From: CAWCWK01 sp963842125
Lineage (GTDB): Bacteria; Pseudomonadota; Alphaproteobacteria; Rhizobiales; CAWCWK01
Assembly (NCBI GenBank): GCA_963842125.1
Contig: CAWJFE010000001.1
Coordinates: forward strand, 1,302,001-1,366,000
Direction: 5' to 3'
Length of the DNA stretch: 64,000 nucleotides
Translations under genes and position numbers: made by a program
Shown here: positions 24,760 to 34,541 of the stretch, one piece after another
How the letters are laid out: each line of letters starts with the position of its first letter
Position numbering within the stretch: the first letter of the stretch is position 1
The notes under the pieces: generated by a model
Databases searched by the model: none
The model's input: the letters and a program-made list of their open reading frames with translations, nothing else
Told to the model about the DNA's origin: nothing

Positions 24760-26580
24760 ATGGAACTCCTCGTCATCGGCGGCGCGATCGCGGCCGGTCT
24801 TCTCGCGATCATCCTCATCTTCGCGCGGCTTTATCGGCGCTCCTCGAAGGAGGTGTCCTATGTGCGCACGGGCCTCGGCGGCCAGAAGATCATCATGAAT
24901 GGCGGCGCGCTCGTCATGCCGATCCTCCACGAGGTGATCCCGGTCAACATGAACACGCTGCGCCTCGAAGTGCGGCGGGCCGACGAGGCGGCGCTCATTA
25001 CCAAGGACCGGATGCGCGTCGATGTGGTCGCCGAGTTCTACGTGCGGGCCCAGCCGAGCGTGGAATCGATCGCCAACGCGGCGCAGACGCTCGGGCGGCG
25101 CACGATGGAGCCCGAAAGTCTCAAGGATCTCATCGAGGGCAAGTTCGTCGATGCGCTCCGCTCGGTCGCGGCCGAGATGGCGATGGAGGAACTGCACGAG
25201 CGCCGCATCGACTTCGTCCAGCGGGTGCAGAACGCCGTCTCTGAGGACCTTCTCAAGAACGGCCTGGAGCTGGAGACGGTGTCGCTCACCGGGCTCGACC
25301 AGACGAAGCGCGACTATTTCAACCCCGACAACGCGTTCGACGCCGAGGGCCTGACCAAGCTCACCGCCGAGATCGAGGAGCGCCGCAAGAAGCGCAACGA
25401 TATCGAGCAGGACACGCAGGTCCAGATCGCGCGCAAGAATCTCGAGGCCGAGCAGAAGCAGCTCGAGATCACCCGCGAGCAGGAATACGCGCGCATGGAG
25501 CAGTCGCGCGAGGTCGCGATCCGCCGCGCCGCGCAGGAGGCGCAGGTCGCGACCGAGCGGGCCGAGCGCGAGCGCCAGTCGCGGGAGGCGCAGATCATCG
25601 CGGAGCAGGAGGTTCGCCGCGCCGAGATCTCGCAGACCCAAGCCATCGAGGCGGCCGAGATCGAGCGCAAGAAGACGATCGAGTTGACCGAGCAGGACCG
25701 CGAGATCGCCATCGCCGACCGCTCCAAGGCGAAATCCGAGGCGCAGGCGCAGGCCGACGCGGCGCGTGCGCTCGCCGTCCGCGCGGCCGAGCAGGTCGAG
25801 ACGGTCCGCGAGGTCGAGGGCGCCGAGCGCCGTAAGCAGGTCGATCTCGTTCAGGCGCGCCAGGCGGCCGAGCGGCAGGCGATCTCGGTGCGCGTCAGCG
25901 CGGAGGCCGAGCGCGAGGCGGCCGAGGATCAGGCGGAGGCCCAGCGGCAGATCGCGCGCGGCGAGGCCGACCGAGGCCGCATCCTCGCCGAAGCGCAGGC
26001 CGATGCCACGCGCCAGACCTCGGAGGCCGACGAGGTTCGCTACCGCGTCGAGGCCGAGGGCAAACGCGCCATCAATGAGGCGTCCAACACGCTCTCGGCC
26101 GATCAGATCGCGATGCAGGTCCGGCTGCGGCTCATCGAGGAGCTGCCGAGCATCATCGCCGAGAGCGTGCGGCCGATGGAGCGGATCGACCAGATCAAGA
26201 TCCTCCAACTCGACGGGCTCGCGGGCGCGGCGGGGGGCGGACGCGGGGTTGCGGCGGACGATCAGAGCGGCGGTTCGATGCCGGACCGTCTGGTCGATTC
26301 AGCCCTGCGGTTTCGCGGGCAGGCGCCGCTCGTCGACGCGCTGCTGAAGGAGCTCGATCTCGACAGCGGCCTTGGCGGTATCGGCGATGCCGTCCAGCGG
26401 ATGACCGGTCGTGAGAACGGCGGCGGCCGGACGGACGATCGGGCGGCACAGCGCTCGGCGTCCAGTGATATCGACGGCATCGCAGGACAGGTGGCAGGAC
26501 AGGTGGCCGCGCAGCTCGGCGTCGACGGGCCGGACAGGGACCAGAACGCGGTGGAGGGGAACGGGCGGACGCAAGGCTAG
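24760..26580 (+). CDS. yqiK: Flotillin-family protein (YqiK type)
   Basis: This 606-residue membrane scaffold has one N-terminal helix (residues 4-22). An SPFH/PHB domain follows (about 30-200; KIIMNGGALVMPILHEVIP is characteristic). Next comes a very long Glu/Ala/Arg-rich coiled coil (about 200-450) and a flotillin-type C-terminal region. Such proteins organise functional membrane microdomains and assemble as rings. It has an SD (AGGAAGG) before the ATG. Its usual partner yqiJ upstream is truncated, so expression may have lost the native promoter. The stop codon lies inside the 110-bp repeat element. Confidence 0.9.
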   Translation: MELLVIGGAIAAGLLAIILIFARLYRRSSKEVSYVRTGLGGQKIIMNGGALVMPILHEVIPVNMNTLRLEVRRADEAALITKDRMRVDVVAEFYVRAQPSVESIANAAQTLGRRTMEPESLKDLIEGKFVDALRSVAAEMAMEELHERRIDFVQRVQNAVSEDLLKNGLELETVSLTGLDQTKRDYFNPDNAFDAEGLTKLTAEIEERRKKRNDIEQDTQVQIARKNLEAEQKQLEITREQEYARMEQSREVAIRRAAQEAQVATERAERERQSREAQIIAEQEVRRAEISQTQAIEAAEIERKKTIELTEQDREIAIADRSKAKSEAQAQADAARALAVRAAEQVETVREVEGAERRKQVDLVQARQAAERQAISVRVSAEAEREAAEDQAEAQRQIARGEADRGRILAEAQADATRQTSEADEVRYRVEAEGKRAINEASNTLSADQIAMQVRLRLIEELPSIIAESVRPMERIDQIKILQLDGLAGAAGGGRGVAADDQSGGSMPDRLVDSALRFRGQAPLVDALLKELDLDSGLGGIGDAVQRMTGRENGGGRTDDRAAQRSASSDIDGIAGQVAGQVAAQLGVDGPDRDQNAVEGNGRTQG

Positions 26581-26687
26581 CGCGCATCCGGTTCCTGTCC
26601 ATTCACGGAACGCGCTCTAGCGCGTTGTTTTTTGCGCGGTTCATCACGCTGCGGTACTCTCGCACCTCCGCTGGAACGGCTCTAGCC
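26576..26687. repeat. Intergenic palindromic repeat element, copy 1
   Basis: About 112 bp closely similar to 51920-52030. It starts with the TAG stop of the flotillin gene, includes the shared core CCATTCAC followed by a CGCGCTCTAG box, and ends GGAACGGCTCTAGCC. The left arm is slightly degenerate here. It looks like a dispersed non-coding repeat (REP/MITE-like) able to fold into hairpins. Confidence 0.8.
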
Positions 26688-26797
26688 TGCGTCGATCGCG
26701 CGTCGGACCGGGCAGCGTGTCGAGGCTTCGCATTCTGCAGGCACACCTTAAGTAGGGCGGGATAACGATCACCGCGCCACCGAGGACTCGCCGACAG

Positions 26798-28324
26798 ATG
26801 CCAGCCGCGACGATGGAGCCCCAGCGACGAGACACCCGCCCCTCTGGCGATCGGCAGGAGGGCGGTTTGGGCCCGATCCTGCGGTTTCGGGGTGCGGGCG
26901 ACGGCGTCGTGCGGTGCTCGGTGACGGTGACTGGCGAGACGGGGTCGATGCCGGGCTTCGCGCCCATCGGGACGATCGCGGGGCTGCGCTTCTACAGCCG
27001 CGACCTCGTGCTGGCCCATGAACCGGAGGCGGAGCGCGCGGAGCTTCCGGCCGACCTCGTCGCGCGTCTGCCGGGTCTGCCCTCGTCCATCGCCGTCCCG
27101 AAGCGCGATGGGGCGCTCCGGGTCGCGTTCGCGTCGTGCAACGGCGCGGAGGACGAGACGGCGGCGGCGGCGATCTCGGGCGGGCGCAACGCGATGTGGG
27201 CGCATCTCACCCGGTCGCACGAGGCCGATCCTTTCCACCTCCTCGTGATGGGCGGCGACCAGATCTACGCGGACGGGCTCTGGAACCTGCCTTCCATCGC
27301 GGCCTGGCGGCGATCGCCGAACGGGCGCGCCATGCGGGCGCCCTTCACCGACACCATGCGCGAGGAGTTGGAGCGGCATTACCTGGCTATCTATGCGAGC
27401 GTCTTCGGTTCACCCGAAGTCTCCGCGATCCTGGCGCGCGTGCCGAGCGTGATGATCTGGGACGATCACGACATCGTCGACGGCTACGGTTCGCGAAAGC
27501 CGGACTGGCAGGCCTCAGCAGTGGCGAACGGCCTCTTCGACGTGGCGCGGCGCGCCTTCGCCCTCGTCCAACTCGGCCTCGACCCGGACTGCGATGCCGC
27601 CGCGAGGACCGGGCAGGGCTTTGCCGCGAACCCGGACGTGGGCTTCGGCTGGAGCGGCGATTTCGGGCCGGCGCGCATCGTGGTGCCGGACCTGCGAAGC
27701 GGGCGCACGCGCCACCGCGTCCTCGCGCCGGCGGGCCTCGACCATCTTGGCGATGCGGTAGCGACCTCCGATGCGGCGCACCGGGTCGTCATCTCCTCGG
27801 TCCCGCTCGTCAACGCCGATCTCTCGGCCGCCGAGAGGGTGCTGACGCCCCTGATGCCGCTCATCGATCTCTATCAGGACGATCTGCGCGACCAGTGGAT
27901 GAGCCATGCCCACCGCGACCAGTGGAATGCGATCGCCGGCCGCCTCCTCGATGTCAGCGACCGAGCGCGGGTCTCGATCGTCTCCGGCGAGATCCATCTC
28001 GGCGCGCAAGGCTTCGCGCGGCGCGGCGACGCGAGCATCGAGCAGTTCATCGCGTCGGGCATCGCGCATCCGCCGCCGCCGACCGCGCTCGCACGCGGCT
28101 ACGAATGGTTCGCCGGGCGCACGCGCCGCCGGGGCGATATCGCCATCGAGATGCGACCCGTCGCACCCGACGGGCGGCGCTACGTGGCGGAGCGCAACTG
28201 GCTGGCGCTCACCTTCGAGGCGGACGGAACGCGCGGTGCCGTTCTCCACACCGAACGCTCCGGCCCTCTACCGCTCGCTCCAGACGATGATGCCCGGTTG
28301 CCAAACCGGCGTTCTGGCCACTAA
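26798..28324 (+). CDS. PhoD-like metallophosphatase family protein
   Basis: This 508-residue protein has metallophosphatase features of the PhoD-like family: MGGDQIYADGLW (first metal Asp), MIWDDHDIVDGYG (Asp/His ligands) and a late SGEIHLGAQGF with the distal His. Classical PhoD is secreted by Tat, but no signal peptide is seen here, so a cytosolic or peripheral location is likely. Members act on phosphodiesters or phosphomonoesters; the substrate is not evident. It precedes a TAXI-TRAP gene pair by about 60 bp. Confidence 0.75.
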   Translation: MPAATMEPQRRDTRPSGDRQEGGLGPILRFRGAGDGVVRCSVTVTGETGSMPGFAPIGTIAGLRFYSRDLVLAHEPEAERAELPADLVARLPGLPSSIAVPKRDGALRVAFASCNGAEDETAAAAISGGRNAMWAHLTRSHEADPFHLLVMGGDQIYADGLWNLPSIAAWRRSPNGRAMRAPFTDTMREELERHYLAIYASVFGSPEVSAILARVPSVMIWDDHDIVDGYGSRKPDWQASAVANGLFDVARRAFALVQLGLDPDCDAAARTGQGFAANPDVGFGWSGDFGPARIVVPDLRSGRTRHRVLAPAGLDHLGDAVATSDAAHRVVISSVPLVNADLSAAERVLTPLMPLIDLYQDDLRDQWMSHAHRDQWNAIAGRLLDVSDRARVSIVSGEIHLGAQGFARRGDASIEQFIASGIAHPPPPTALARGYEWFAGRTRRRGDIAIEMRPVAPDGRRYVAERNWLALTFEADGTRGAVLHTERSGPLPLAPDDDARLPNRRSGH

Positions 28325-28384
28325 CGTCCGGTCCGAACCGCCGGCATCCACGCACGACCGGCATCATACTCAGGGAAGAGACCT

Positions 28385-29338
28385 ATGATCGACCGCCGCA
28401 CCTTGGGCACGCTCGCCGCCGCCACGCTTCTCACCACGCTTTCCACCGGCGCAGCCTTCGCGCAGGACAGCGTGACGCTCAAAGCCGCCAAGACCGGCAC
28501 GAGCTACTATCAGATGGCCGTGCAGCTCTCCGAGGCGATCGGCCCGGCGACGGATGGCGGCATCTCGATCACGGTCGAGGAGAGCCAGGGCTCGGTGCAG
28601 AACGTGAAGGAGGCGCCCGCGCGCGGTGCCGGCTACGTCTTCACCTCGCCGCCGAGCCTCATTGGGTCCGCCAAGGGCAATGCCGGCCCGTTCGAGGACG
28701 ATGCGGCGGGCGCCTACGCGGACGTGCGCGCACTCTTCCCCATACCGTCGCTGACCATGCATTTCGTCGTCTCCGAGGAAAGTGGCGTGACCGATTTCGC
28801 CGGGCTGGCCGGCAAGACGCTCATTCTCGGCAAGGGCTCTTTCGGCGCGCGCGAAGGTGCGAAGACGATCGAGACGCTCGGCATCGCCGATGTGACGACG
28901 CAGGATGTCGAGCTGTCGGGCGCCGTCTCGGCGCTGCGCAATGGGCAGGTCGACGGCTTCGTGACGGCGGGTTCGTTCCCAGCGCCCAATGTCTTGGAAG
29001 CGGCGGCCGGCACCGGCGTCACGCTCCTCTCGATGAGCGACGCCGACGTGGAAGCCCTCGGCCGCACGCGGCTCGTCATTCCGGCCGGCACCTATCCGGG
29101 CGTCGATACCGACACCGTGACGACATCGCTCCCCGTCGGCGCCTATACGACGGCCGCGACCTCGGACGATACGGCCTATGCGATCACCAAGGCGTTCTGG
29201 GAATCGAAGGCCGCGATGGCCGAGACCAACCCCTGGTGGAACGGCGTCGACACCGATCTCGTCGCAACGCTGGCCGGCCCGGTCCATCCGGGCGCCGCGC
29301 GCTACTATGACGAGGTCGGCGTCTCGATCCCGGAATAG
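28385..29338 (+). CDS. TAXI-family TRAP transporter solute-binding protein
   Basis: This 317-residue protein has a signal peptide (cleaved after TGAAFA). The mature start VTLKAAKTGTSYYQMAVQLSE is a TAXI family hallmark, as is the later GQVDGFVTAGSFPAPN segment. It binds an unknown organic acid or amino acid in the periplasm and feeds the fused permease encoded 28 bp downstream. SD GGAAGAG is present. Confidence 0.9.
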   Translation: MIDRRTLGTLAAATLLTTLSTGAAFAQDSVTLKAAKTGTSYYQMAVQLSEAIGPATDGGISITVEESQGSVQNVKEAPARGAGYVFTSPPSLIGSAKGNAGPFEDDAAGAYADVRALFPIPSLTMHFVVSEESGVTDFAGLAGKTLILGKGSFGAREGAKTIETLGIADVTTQDVELSGAVSALRNGQVDGFVTAGSFPAPNVLEAAAGTGVTLLSMSDADVEALGRTRLVIPAGTYPGVDTDTVTTSLPVGAYTTAATSDDTAYAITKAFWESKAAMAETNPWWNGVDTDLVATLAGPVHPGAARYYDEVGVSIPE

Positions 29339-29366
29339 CGCCGCCAGCAAAGGCGTCTGACACGCC

Positions 29367-31172
29367 ATGATCGGTACCCCGCCACGCGGCGGCTGGCCGA
29401 CGCTCGCCTTCGCGGGCGTCATTGTCGGCTACCATCTCTGGCTGGTCACGCAGGGGCTCGTCGCCAACCTCGTCAGCCGACCGATCCACCTCGCGCTGGC
29501 GCTCGGCTGGGTCTTCTTCGTCGCCGGCGCGCCGCTTGGCAGCGATGGCGGTCGGATCCGGTCCAGCGCCGGGCGCGCAGTCGGCTGGGCGCTCGGTCTC
29601 GGCGGCATCGCGGCCTGCGCCTACATCGTCTTCAACCTCGCCGCGCTCGACAACCAGTATGGCAGCCTGCGCGGCGCCTTCCAGTTCGTGATGGCCGCCG
29701 TCCTCATCGCCGCCGTGCTCGAGGCCGCGCGCCGCGCGATCGGGCCCGCGCTGCCGACGGTCGCGCTGATCGCGCTCGCCTACGGGCTCTTCGGGCGGCA
29801 CCTGCCGGGCGCGATCGGGCATCCGGGCCTGCCGACGGCGAGCTTCCTCGGCAACCTGACCATCGCGGAAGGCGGCATATTCGGACCGCTGGCCGGCGTA
29901 TCGGTCGACGTCGTCGCCGTCTTCGTCATCCTCGGCGCGGTCGTCAGCGCGGGCGATGGCGGGCGGGCCTTCATGAGCCTCGCCGTGCGCCTCGCCGGCC
30001 GGTTGCGGGCGGGCGCCGCCAAGGTCTCGATCCTCGCCTCGGCGCTCTTCGGCTCGATCTCGGGCTCGGCCTCCGCCAATGTCGCGTCGACGGGCGCGAT
30101 CACGCTGCCGACCATGGCGCGGCTCGGCTATCCGGCGCCCTTCGCGGCCGCGGTCGAAGCCGTCGCCTCGTCCGGCGGGCAGATCATGCCGCCGCTGATG
30201 GGCGCGGGCGCCTTCATCATGGTCGAGCTTCTCGGCCTCACCTATTCCGACATCGTGCGGGCGGCCGCACTGCCGGCGATCCTCTTCTTCGTCGCGGCCT
30301 GGATCGGCACCGACCTCTTCGCCGCCCGCTATGGCCTGCGCGCGATGGAGCGGGACGCGATACCGCGCTGGGCGTCCGTGGGACGGCTGGCGCCCTTCTT
30401 CGTCCTCCCCTTCGGCGCGCTCCTCTGGATCCTCTTCGGCGAGGGTCGCACGCCGCAATACGCCGCCGCCATCGCCATCTCGGTCGCCGCCGTCCTCCTC
30501 CTCGTGAACGAGCGCTGGCGCCTCGACCTGCCCGAGGCCTGGGTGCGGGCGCGAAAGGCCATGCTGACGGCGGCGGGGCAGATCGCGGGCATCGCGGCCA
30601 TCATCCTCTGCGCCGGTATCGTCATCGGCGTGCTCAATCAGACCGGGCTCGGCGTGAAGGTGACCTCGCTCATCCTCTCCTGGAGCGGCGGCGAACTCTG
30701 GGCCGCGCTGCTGCTGACGGCGCTCGCCTGTCTCATCCTCGGCATGGAGGTGCCGACGACGGCGGCCTACATCATCTGCATCTCGGTCGCCGGGCCGGCC
30801 TTGCAGTCGCTCGGGCTCGCACCGCTGACGGCGCACATGTTCGTCTTCTGGTACGCGCTCCTCTCGACGATCACGCCGCCCGTCTGCGGTGCGGTCTTCA
30901 TCGCGGCCGGCATGGCGCAGACGCCGTGGCTCGGTGCGGCGGGCCACGCGATGCGGCTCGGCGCCGGGCTCTACGTCATCCCGCTGGCCCTCGTCGCGAC
31001 GCCGAGCCTTCTGGGCACGTCAGGCCTCGCACCGGCCCTCATCGCCTTCGCCAAGGTAGCGGCGGGGCTCTTCGCGCTGTCCTACGGCCTGATCGGGCGG
31101 GGCTGGGTGCGGCGGATCGCGGCCTTCGCGATCGGCATCGCCGCGATCCTCGTCCCTCTGCCGGGCCTTTGA
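29367..31172 (+). CDS. TRAP transporter fused 4TM/12TM permease
   Basis: This 601-residue membrane protein joins the small (DctQ) and large (DctM) permease parts, as usual for TAXI systems. About 16-18 hydrophobic helices are visible. Large-subunit motifs include GSISGSASANVASTGAITLP, EAVASSGGQIMPPLMGAGAF and LGMEVPTTAAYIICISV. It works with the binding protein just upstream. Confidence 0.92.
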   Translation: MIGTPPRGGWPTLAFAGVIVGYHLWLVTQGLVANLVSRPIHLALALGWVFFVAGAPLGSDGGRIRSSAGRAVGWALGLGGIAACAYIVFNLAALDNQYGSLRGAFQFVMAAVLIAAVLEAARRAIGPALPTVALIALAYGLFGRHLPGAIGHPGLPTASFLGNLTIAEGGIFGPLAGVSVDVVAVFVILGAVVSAGDGGRAFMSLAVRLAGRLRAGAAKVSILASALFGSISGSASANVASTGAITLPTMARLGYPAPFAAAVEAVASSGGQIMPPLMGAGAFIMVELLGLTYSDIVRAAALPAILFFVAAWIGTDLFAARYGLRAMERDAIPRWASVGRLAPFFVLPFGALLWILFGEGRTPQYAAAIAISVAAVLLLVNERWRLDLPEAWVRARKAMLTAAGQIAGIAAIILCAGIVIGVLNQTGLGVKVTSLILSWSGGELWAALLLTALACLILGMEVPTTAAYIICISVAGPALQSLGLAPLTAHMFVFWYALLSTITPPVCGAVFIAAGMAQTPWLGAAGHAMRLGAGLYVIPLALVATPSLLGTSGLAPALIAFAKVAAGLFALSYGLIGRGWVRRIAAFAIGIAAILVPLPGL

Positions 31173-31374
31173 ACGCGAAGAGGGCGGCCCGATCCGCCGG
31201 CTGAGGCCGAATGCACCCATCCTTGTCCATCACGCGTGCGTTTTCCGGCGCGAGGGACTATGTGCAGCGTCTAGCCTTTTCGCGAGTCGGAGGACCCGCG
31301 CCGCTTCCATTTCGCCCACCCCGGCGGTGGGCGATCGCACGGCCCGTCCGCGCGCGTCCGACGAAAGACTGTTC

Positions 31375-33228
31375 ATGACCGAATTCGAGGGGATCGCCCC
31401 CATGCTGGCGAGCGCCCTGACCGCACGCGGCTACGAGACCATGACGCCGGTGCAGACGGCGGTGCTGGAGCCCGAGCTCGCCGAGGCCGACCTTCTCGTC
31501 TCGGCGCAGACCGGGTCGGGCAAGACGGTCGCGTTCGGCCTCGCCATCGGGCCGACCTTGCTGCGCGGAGAGGAGCGGTTCTCCCGGCCGCAGGCGCCGC
31601 TCGCGCTCGTCATCGCGCCGACGCGCGAACTGGCGCTCCAGGTGAAGCGCGAGCTCGACTGGCTCTATGCGCCGACGGGCGCCGTCCTCGTCTCCTGCGT
31701 CGGCGGCATGGACAGTCGCTCCGAGCGCCGCTCGCTGGAGCGCGGCGCGCACATCGTCGTGGGCACGCCGGGGCGGCTTCGCGACCACATCACGCGCGGC
31801 GCGCTCGATACCTCGGCCATGCGCGCCGTCGTCCTCGACGAGGCCGACGAGATGCTCGATCTCGGCTTTCGCGAAGACCTCGAATTCATCCTCGAGGAGA
31901 CGCCGCCCACCCGGCGCACGCTTCTCTTCTCGGCGACCGTGCCGCCGCAGATCGCCAAGCTCGCCGGGCGCTATCAGCGCAACGCCGTGCGTGTGGCGAC
32001 GAAGGGCGAGCGGGCCCAGCATGCCGACATCGAATACCGCGTCCTCGTCGCCGCCCCGCGCGAGGCCGAGAACGCGATCATCAACTTGCTGCGCTACCAC
32101 GAGGCGGCCAACGCGCTCGTCTTCTGCAACACGCGGGCGGCGGTGAACCATATGGTCGCGCGGTTCAACAATCGCGGCTTCTCCGTCGTCGCGCTCTCGG
32201 GCGAGCTCAGCCAGAACGAACGGCTGCACGCGCTCCAGGCGCTGCGGGACGGGCGGGCCCAGGTCTGCATCGCGACCGACGTGGCCGCGCGCGGCATCGA
32301 TCTGCCCGCGCTCGAACTCGTCGTCCACGCCGACCTGCCGACCAACCCCGAGACGCTCCTTCACCGCAGCGGCCGGACTGGGCGCGCGGGCCGCAAGGGC
32401 GTGAGCGCGATCGTGATCGAGCAGAAGGGCCGCGCCCGCGCCGAGCGTCTGCTGCGCGCCGCCAAGCTCGAAGCCTTCTGGGGCGCCCCTCCGGGCGCCG
32501 ACGACGTCATCCGCCGCGACGAGGAGCGCCTCCTCACCCATCCGGCGTTGCTCGAAGAGGCGCATCCCGACGAGGCCGCGTTCGCCCAGCGCATGCTGGA
32601 GACGTTCTCGCCCGAACAGATCGCCGTCGCATGCCTTCGTATGGGGCGTGCCGGCAAGTCGGCGCCCGAGGACATCCGCATCGTGCCCGTCGAGCCGCCC
32701 CGGCAGCAAGGGCAGCGCGATACGCGTGGTCCGCGCGATGCGCGCCCGCCCCGCGAACCTGGACGCGACGACCGCCCGCGCCGCGAGCCGCAGGACCGGG
32801 GCGCCGGGGCTCAGGACCGGGGCGCGGCGCCACACGACCGGAATGCGGACCCTGCCCCGCGTCGCACCTTCGCCGAAAGCGTCTGGATCACCCTCTCGAT
32901 AGGGCACAAGCAGAAGGCGGAGCCGCGCTGGCTCATCCCCATGCTCTGCAATGGCGGCGGGATCACCAAGAATGCGATCGGTGCGATCAAGATCCAGTCG
33001 ACGGAGACCCACGTCCAGCTCGATGCTGCCGAGGCCCAGACCTTCATCGAGGCCATCGCGCCCAAGTTCCGGCTCGACAAGTCGGTCCGCGTGACGGTCC
33101 GCGACGGACCGCCCCCGCCGCGCTCCGACGCGCCTCCGCGCAGTCGCGCGCCGGACGGCACCGACGCCCCCCGGCGCAAGAAGCCGAAGCGCGACGCGTC
33201 CAAGGCCGGCGGCGGATCGCCTGGTTAG
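31375..33228 (+). CDS. DEAD-box RNA helicase with DbpA-type RNA-binding domain
   Basis: This 617-residue helicase has all core motifs: Q-motif MTPVQTAVL, I AQTGSGKT, Ia PTRELAL, Ib TPGR, II DEAD, III SAT, V ATDVAARGID and VI HRSGRTGR. A disordered Arg/Asp/Pro-rich linker (about 445-500) precedes a DbpA-like RNA-binding domain (about 505-580) and a basic tail. DbpA relatives remodel 23S rRNA in ribosome assembly; here the RNA target is inferred only. The ATG at 31375 is chosen because upstream codons look non-coding. Confidence 0.9.
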   Translation: MTEFEGIAPMLASALTARGYETMTPVQTAVLEPELAEADLLVSAQTGSGKTVAFGLAIGPTLLRGEERFSRPQAPLALVIAPTRELALQVKRELDWLYAPTGAVLVSCVGGMDSRSERRSLERGAHIVVGTPGRLRDHITRGALDTSAMRAVVLDEADEMLDLGFREDLEFILEETPPTRRTLLFSATVPPQIAKLAGRYQRNAVRVATKGERAQHADIEYRVLVAAPREAENAIINLLRYHEAANALVFCNTRAAVNHMVARFNNRGFSVVALSGELSQNERLHALQALRDGRAQVCIATDVAARGIDLPALELVVHADLPTNPETLLHRSGRTGRAGRKGVSAIVIEQKGRARAERLLRAAKLEAFWGAPPGADDVIRRDEERLLTHPALLEEAHPDEAAFAQRMLETFSPEQIAVACLRMGRAGKSAPEDIRIVPVEPPRQQGQRDTRGPRDARPPREPGRDDRPRREPQDRGAGAQDRGAAPHDRNADPAPRRTFAESVWITLSIGHKQKAEPRWLIPMLCNGGGITKNAIGAIKIQSTETHVQLDAAEAQTFIEAIAPKFRLDKSVRVTVRDGPPPPRSDAPPRSRAPDGTDAPRRKKPKRDASKAGGGSPG

Positions 33229-33353
33229 AGCCGGTCGAGATCGACAGCGCAGGCCGGACGGTCTACCGACGCGTTTGCGGGATCCTATCATTCCTCCATG
33301 AGGGCGACCATCCGGATCGTCCCTGGTGGTCGCCCCGAACCCGTTCGAGACCC

Positions 33354-34541
33354 ATGTTCAGCGCACCGTCTGCCGTCCGCACGTTCGTGCTCATCGTCGT
33401 GCTTTGGGCGGCGGGCCTCGGCGCCGCGGCGCAGTTCGCCAAGATCGCGGTGATCCTGCCGGAGCTGAGCGCGCTCTACCCGGTGCGGGGCGCAGCGATC
33501 GGGTTTCTTCTCACGTCGATCAGTCTTCTCGGCGTCGTGCTCGGGCTCTTCGCCGGATGGCTGGGCGCCCTCGTCGGGCTGCGCCGGCTGCTGCTCGTCG
33601 CGCTCGCCTTCGGGGCCGCGCTGTCGGCGCTCCAGGCCCTCCTGCCATCCTTCCACGTGATGATGCTGTCGCGCGTGCTGGAAGGCCTGTCCCATCTCGG
33701 CATCGTCGTCACCGCACCGACGCTCATCGGAACGCTCGCACCGGTGAGGACGCGGGGCATGGCGATGACCCTCTGGGGGACGTTCTTCGGCGTCGCCTTC
33801 GCCATCACCGCCTGGTTGGGCGTGCCGCTCGCGCAAGGCTCGGGCATCCCGGCGCTCTTCCTCGCCCATGCCGCCTTCATGGCGCTGACGGCCATCGTCC
33901 TCTGGCGCCTTCTGCCGCGGGACGCCGCAAGCGCGGTGGCCGCACCGGCGATCGACCTCTCCGCCATCATCGCTCGCCATCGTGCGGCCTACGCATCCCC
34001 GCGTATCGCTGCGCCCGCGCTCGGGTGGCTGTTCTATACCGCCACCTTCGTCGCGCTCGTCACGATCCTGCCGACGCGGGTGGCGGGGGACGCGCGAGCC
34101 TTCGTGGCGGGTGCCATGCCCGTCGCCTCGATCATGGTGTCGATGACGCTCGGGATCGCGCTCTTGCGCGTCATGCCGGCGGTCGGGGTGGTATGCGTCG
34201 GCTTCGCGACCGCGATTCCCGTGGCGCTAGGCCTTCTCGTCTGGCCCGGGTCCGTCTGGGTCCCGGTCGTGCTGGCCGGAGCGCTCGGACTAATTCAGGG
34301 CGCGAGCTTCGCCGCCATCCCGCAGCTCAATGCCGGTCCGGCCGATCAGGCACTGGCCAACGGAGCGGTCGCGCAGATGGGGAATACGGGTAATCTCATC
34401 GGCACGCCTCTGCTGCTCGGCGCGATCGCCATCGGAGACATGCGCGCCGTGATCGCGCTCGCGATCCTGGCCTATGCGCTCGGTCTGGTCACGCACGTCC
34501 TGGCCGCCCGCGCGAGGCGCCGCGAGACGCTGAAGTCCTAG
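33354..34541 (+). CDS. MFS transporter
   Basis: This 395-residue membrane protein has about 12 hydrophobic helices and an MFS-type inter-helix loop near GWLGALVGLRRLL. It resembles cyanate/metabolite-type MFS permeases; the substrate is unknown. It starts 125 bp after the helicase gene. Its stop overlaps that of the convergent exported-protein gene by 3 bp. Confidence 0.82.
   Translation: MFSAPSAVRTFVLIVVLWAAGLGAAAQFAKIAVILPELSALYPVRGAAIGFLLTSISLLGVVLGLFAGWLGALVGLRRLLLVALAFGAALSALQALLPSFHVMMLSRVLEGLSHLGIVVTAPTLIGTLAPVRTRGMAMTLWGTFFGVAFAITAWLGVPLAQGSGIPALFLAHAAFMALTAIVLWRLLPRDAASAVAAPAIDLSAIIARHRAAYASPRIAAPALGWLFYTATFVALVTILPTRVAGDARAFVAGAMPVASIMVSMTLGIALLRVMPAVGVVCVGFATAIPVALGLLVWPGSVWVPVVLAGALGLIQGASFAAIPQLNAGPADQALANGAVAQMGNTGNLIGTPLLLGAIAIGDMRAVIALAILAYALGLVTHVLAARARRRETLKS

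Noticed and set aside
29184..30947. 587-codon minus-strand open frame opposite the TRAP permease
   Set aside because: Low-complexity charged translation antisense to a strongly conserved membrane protein gene.
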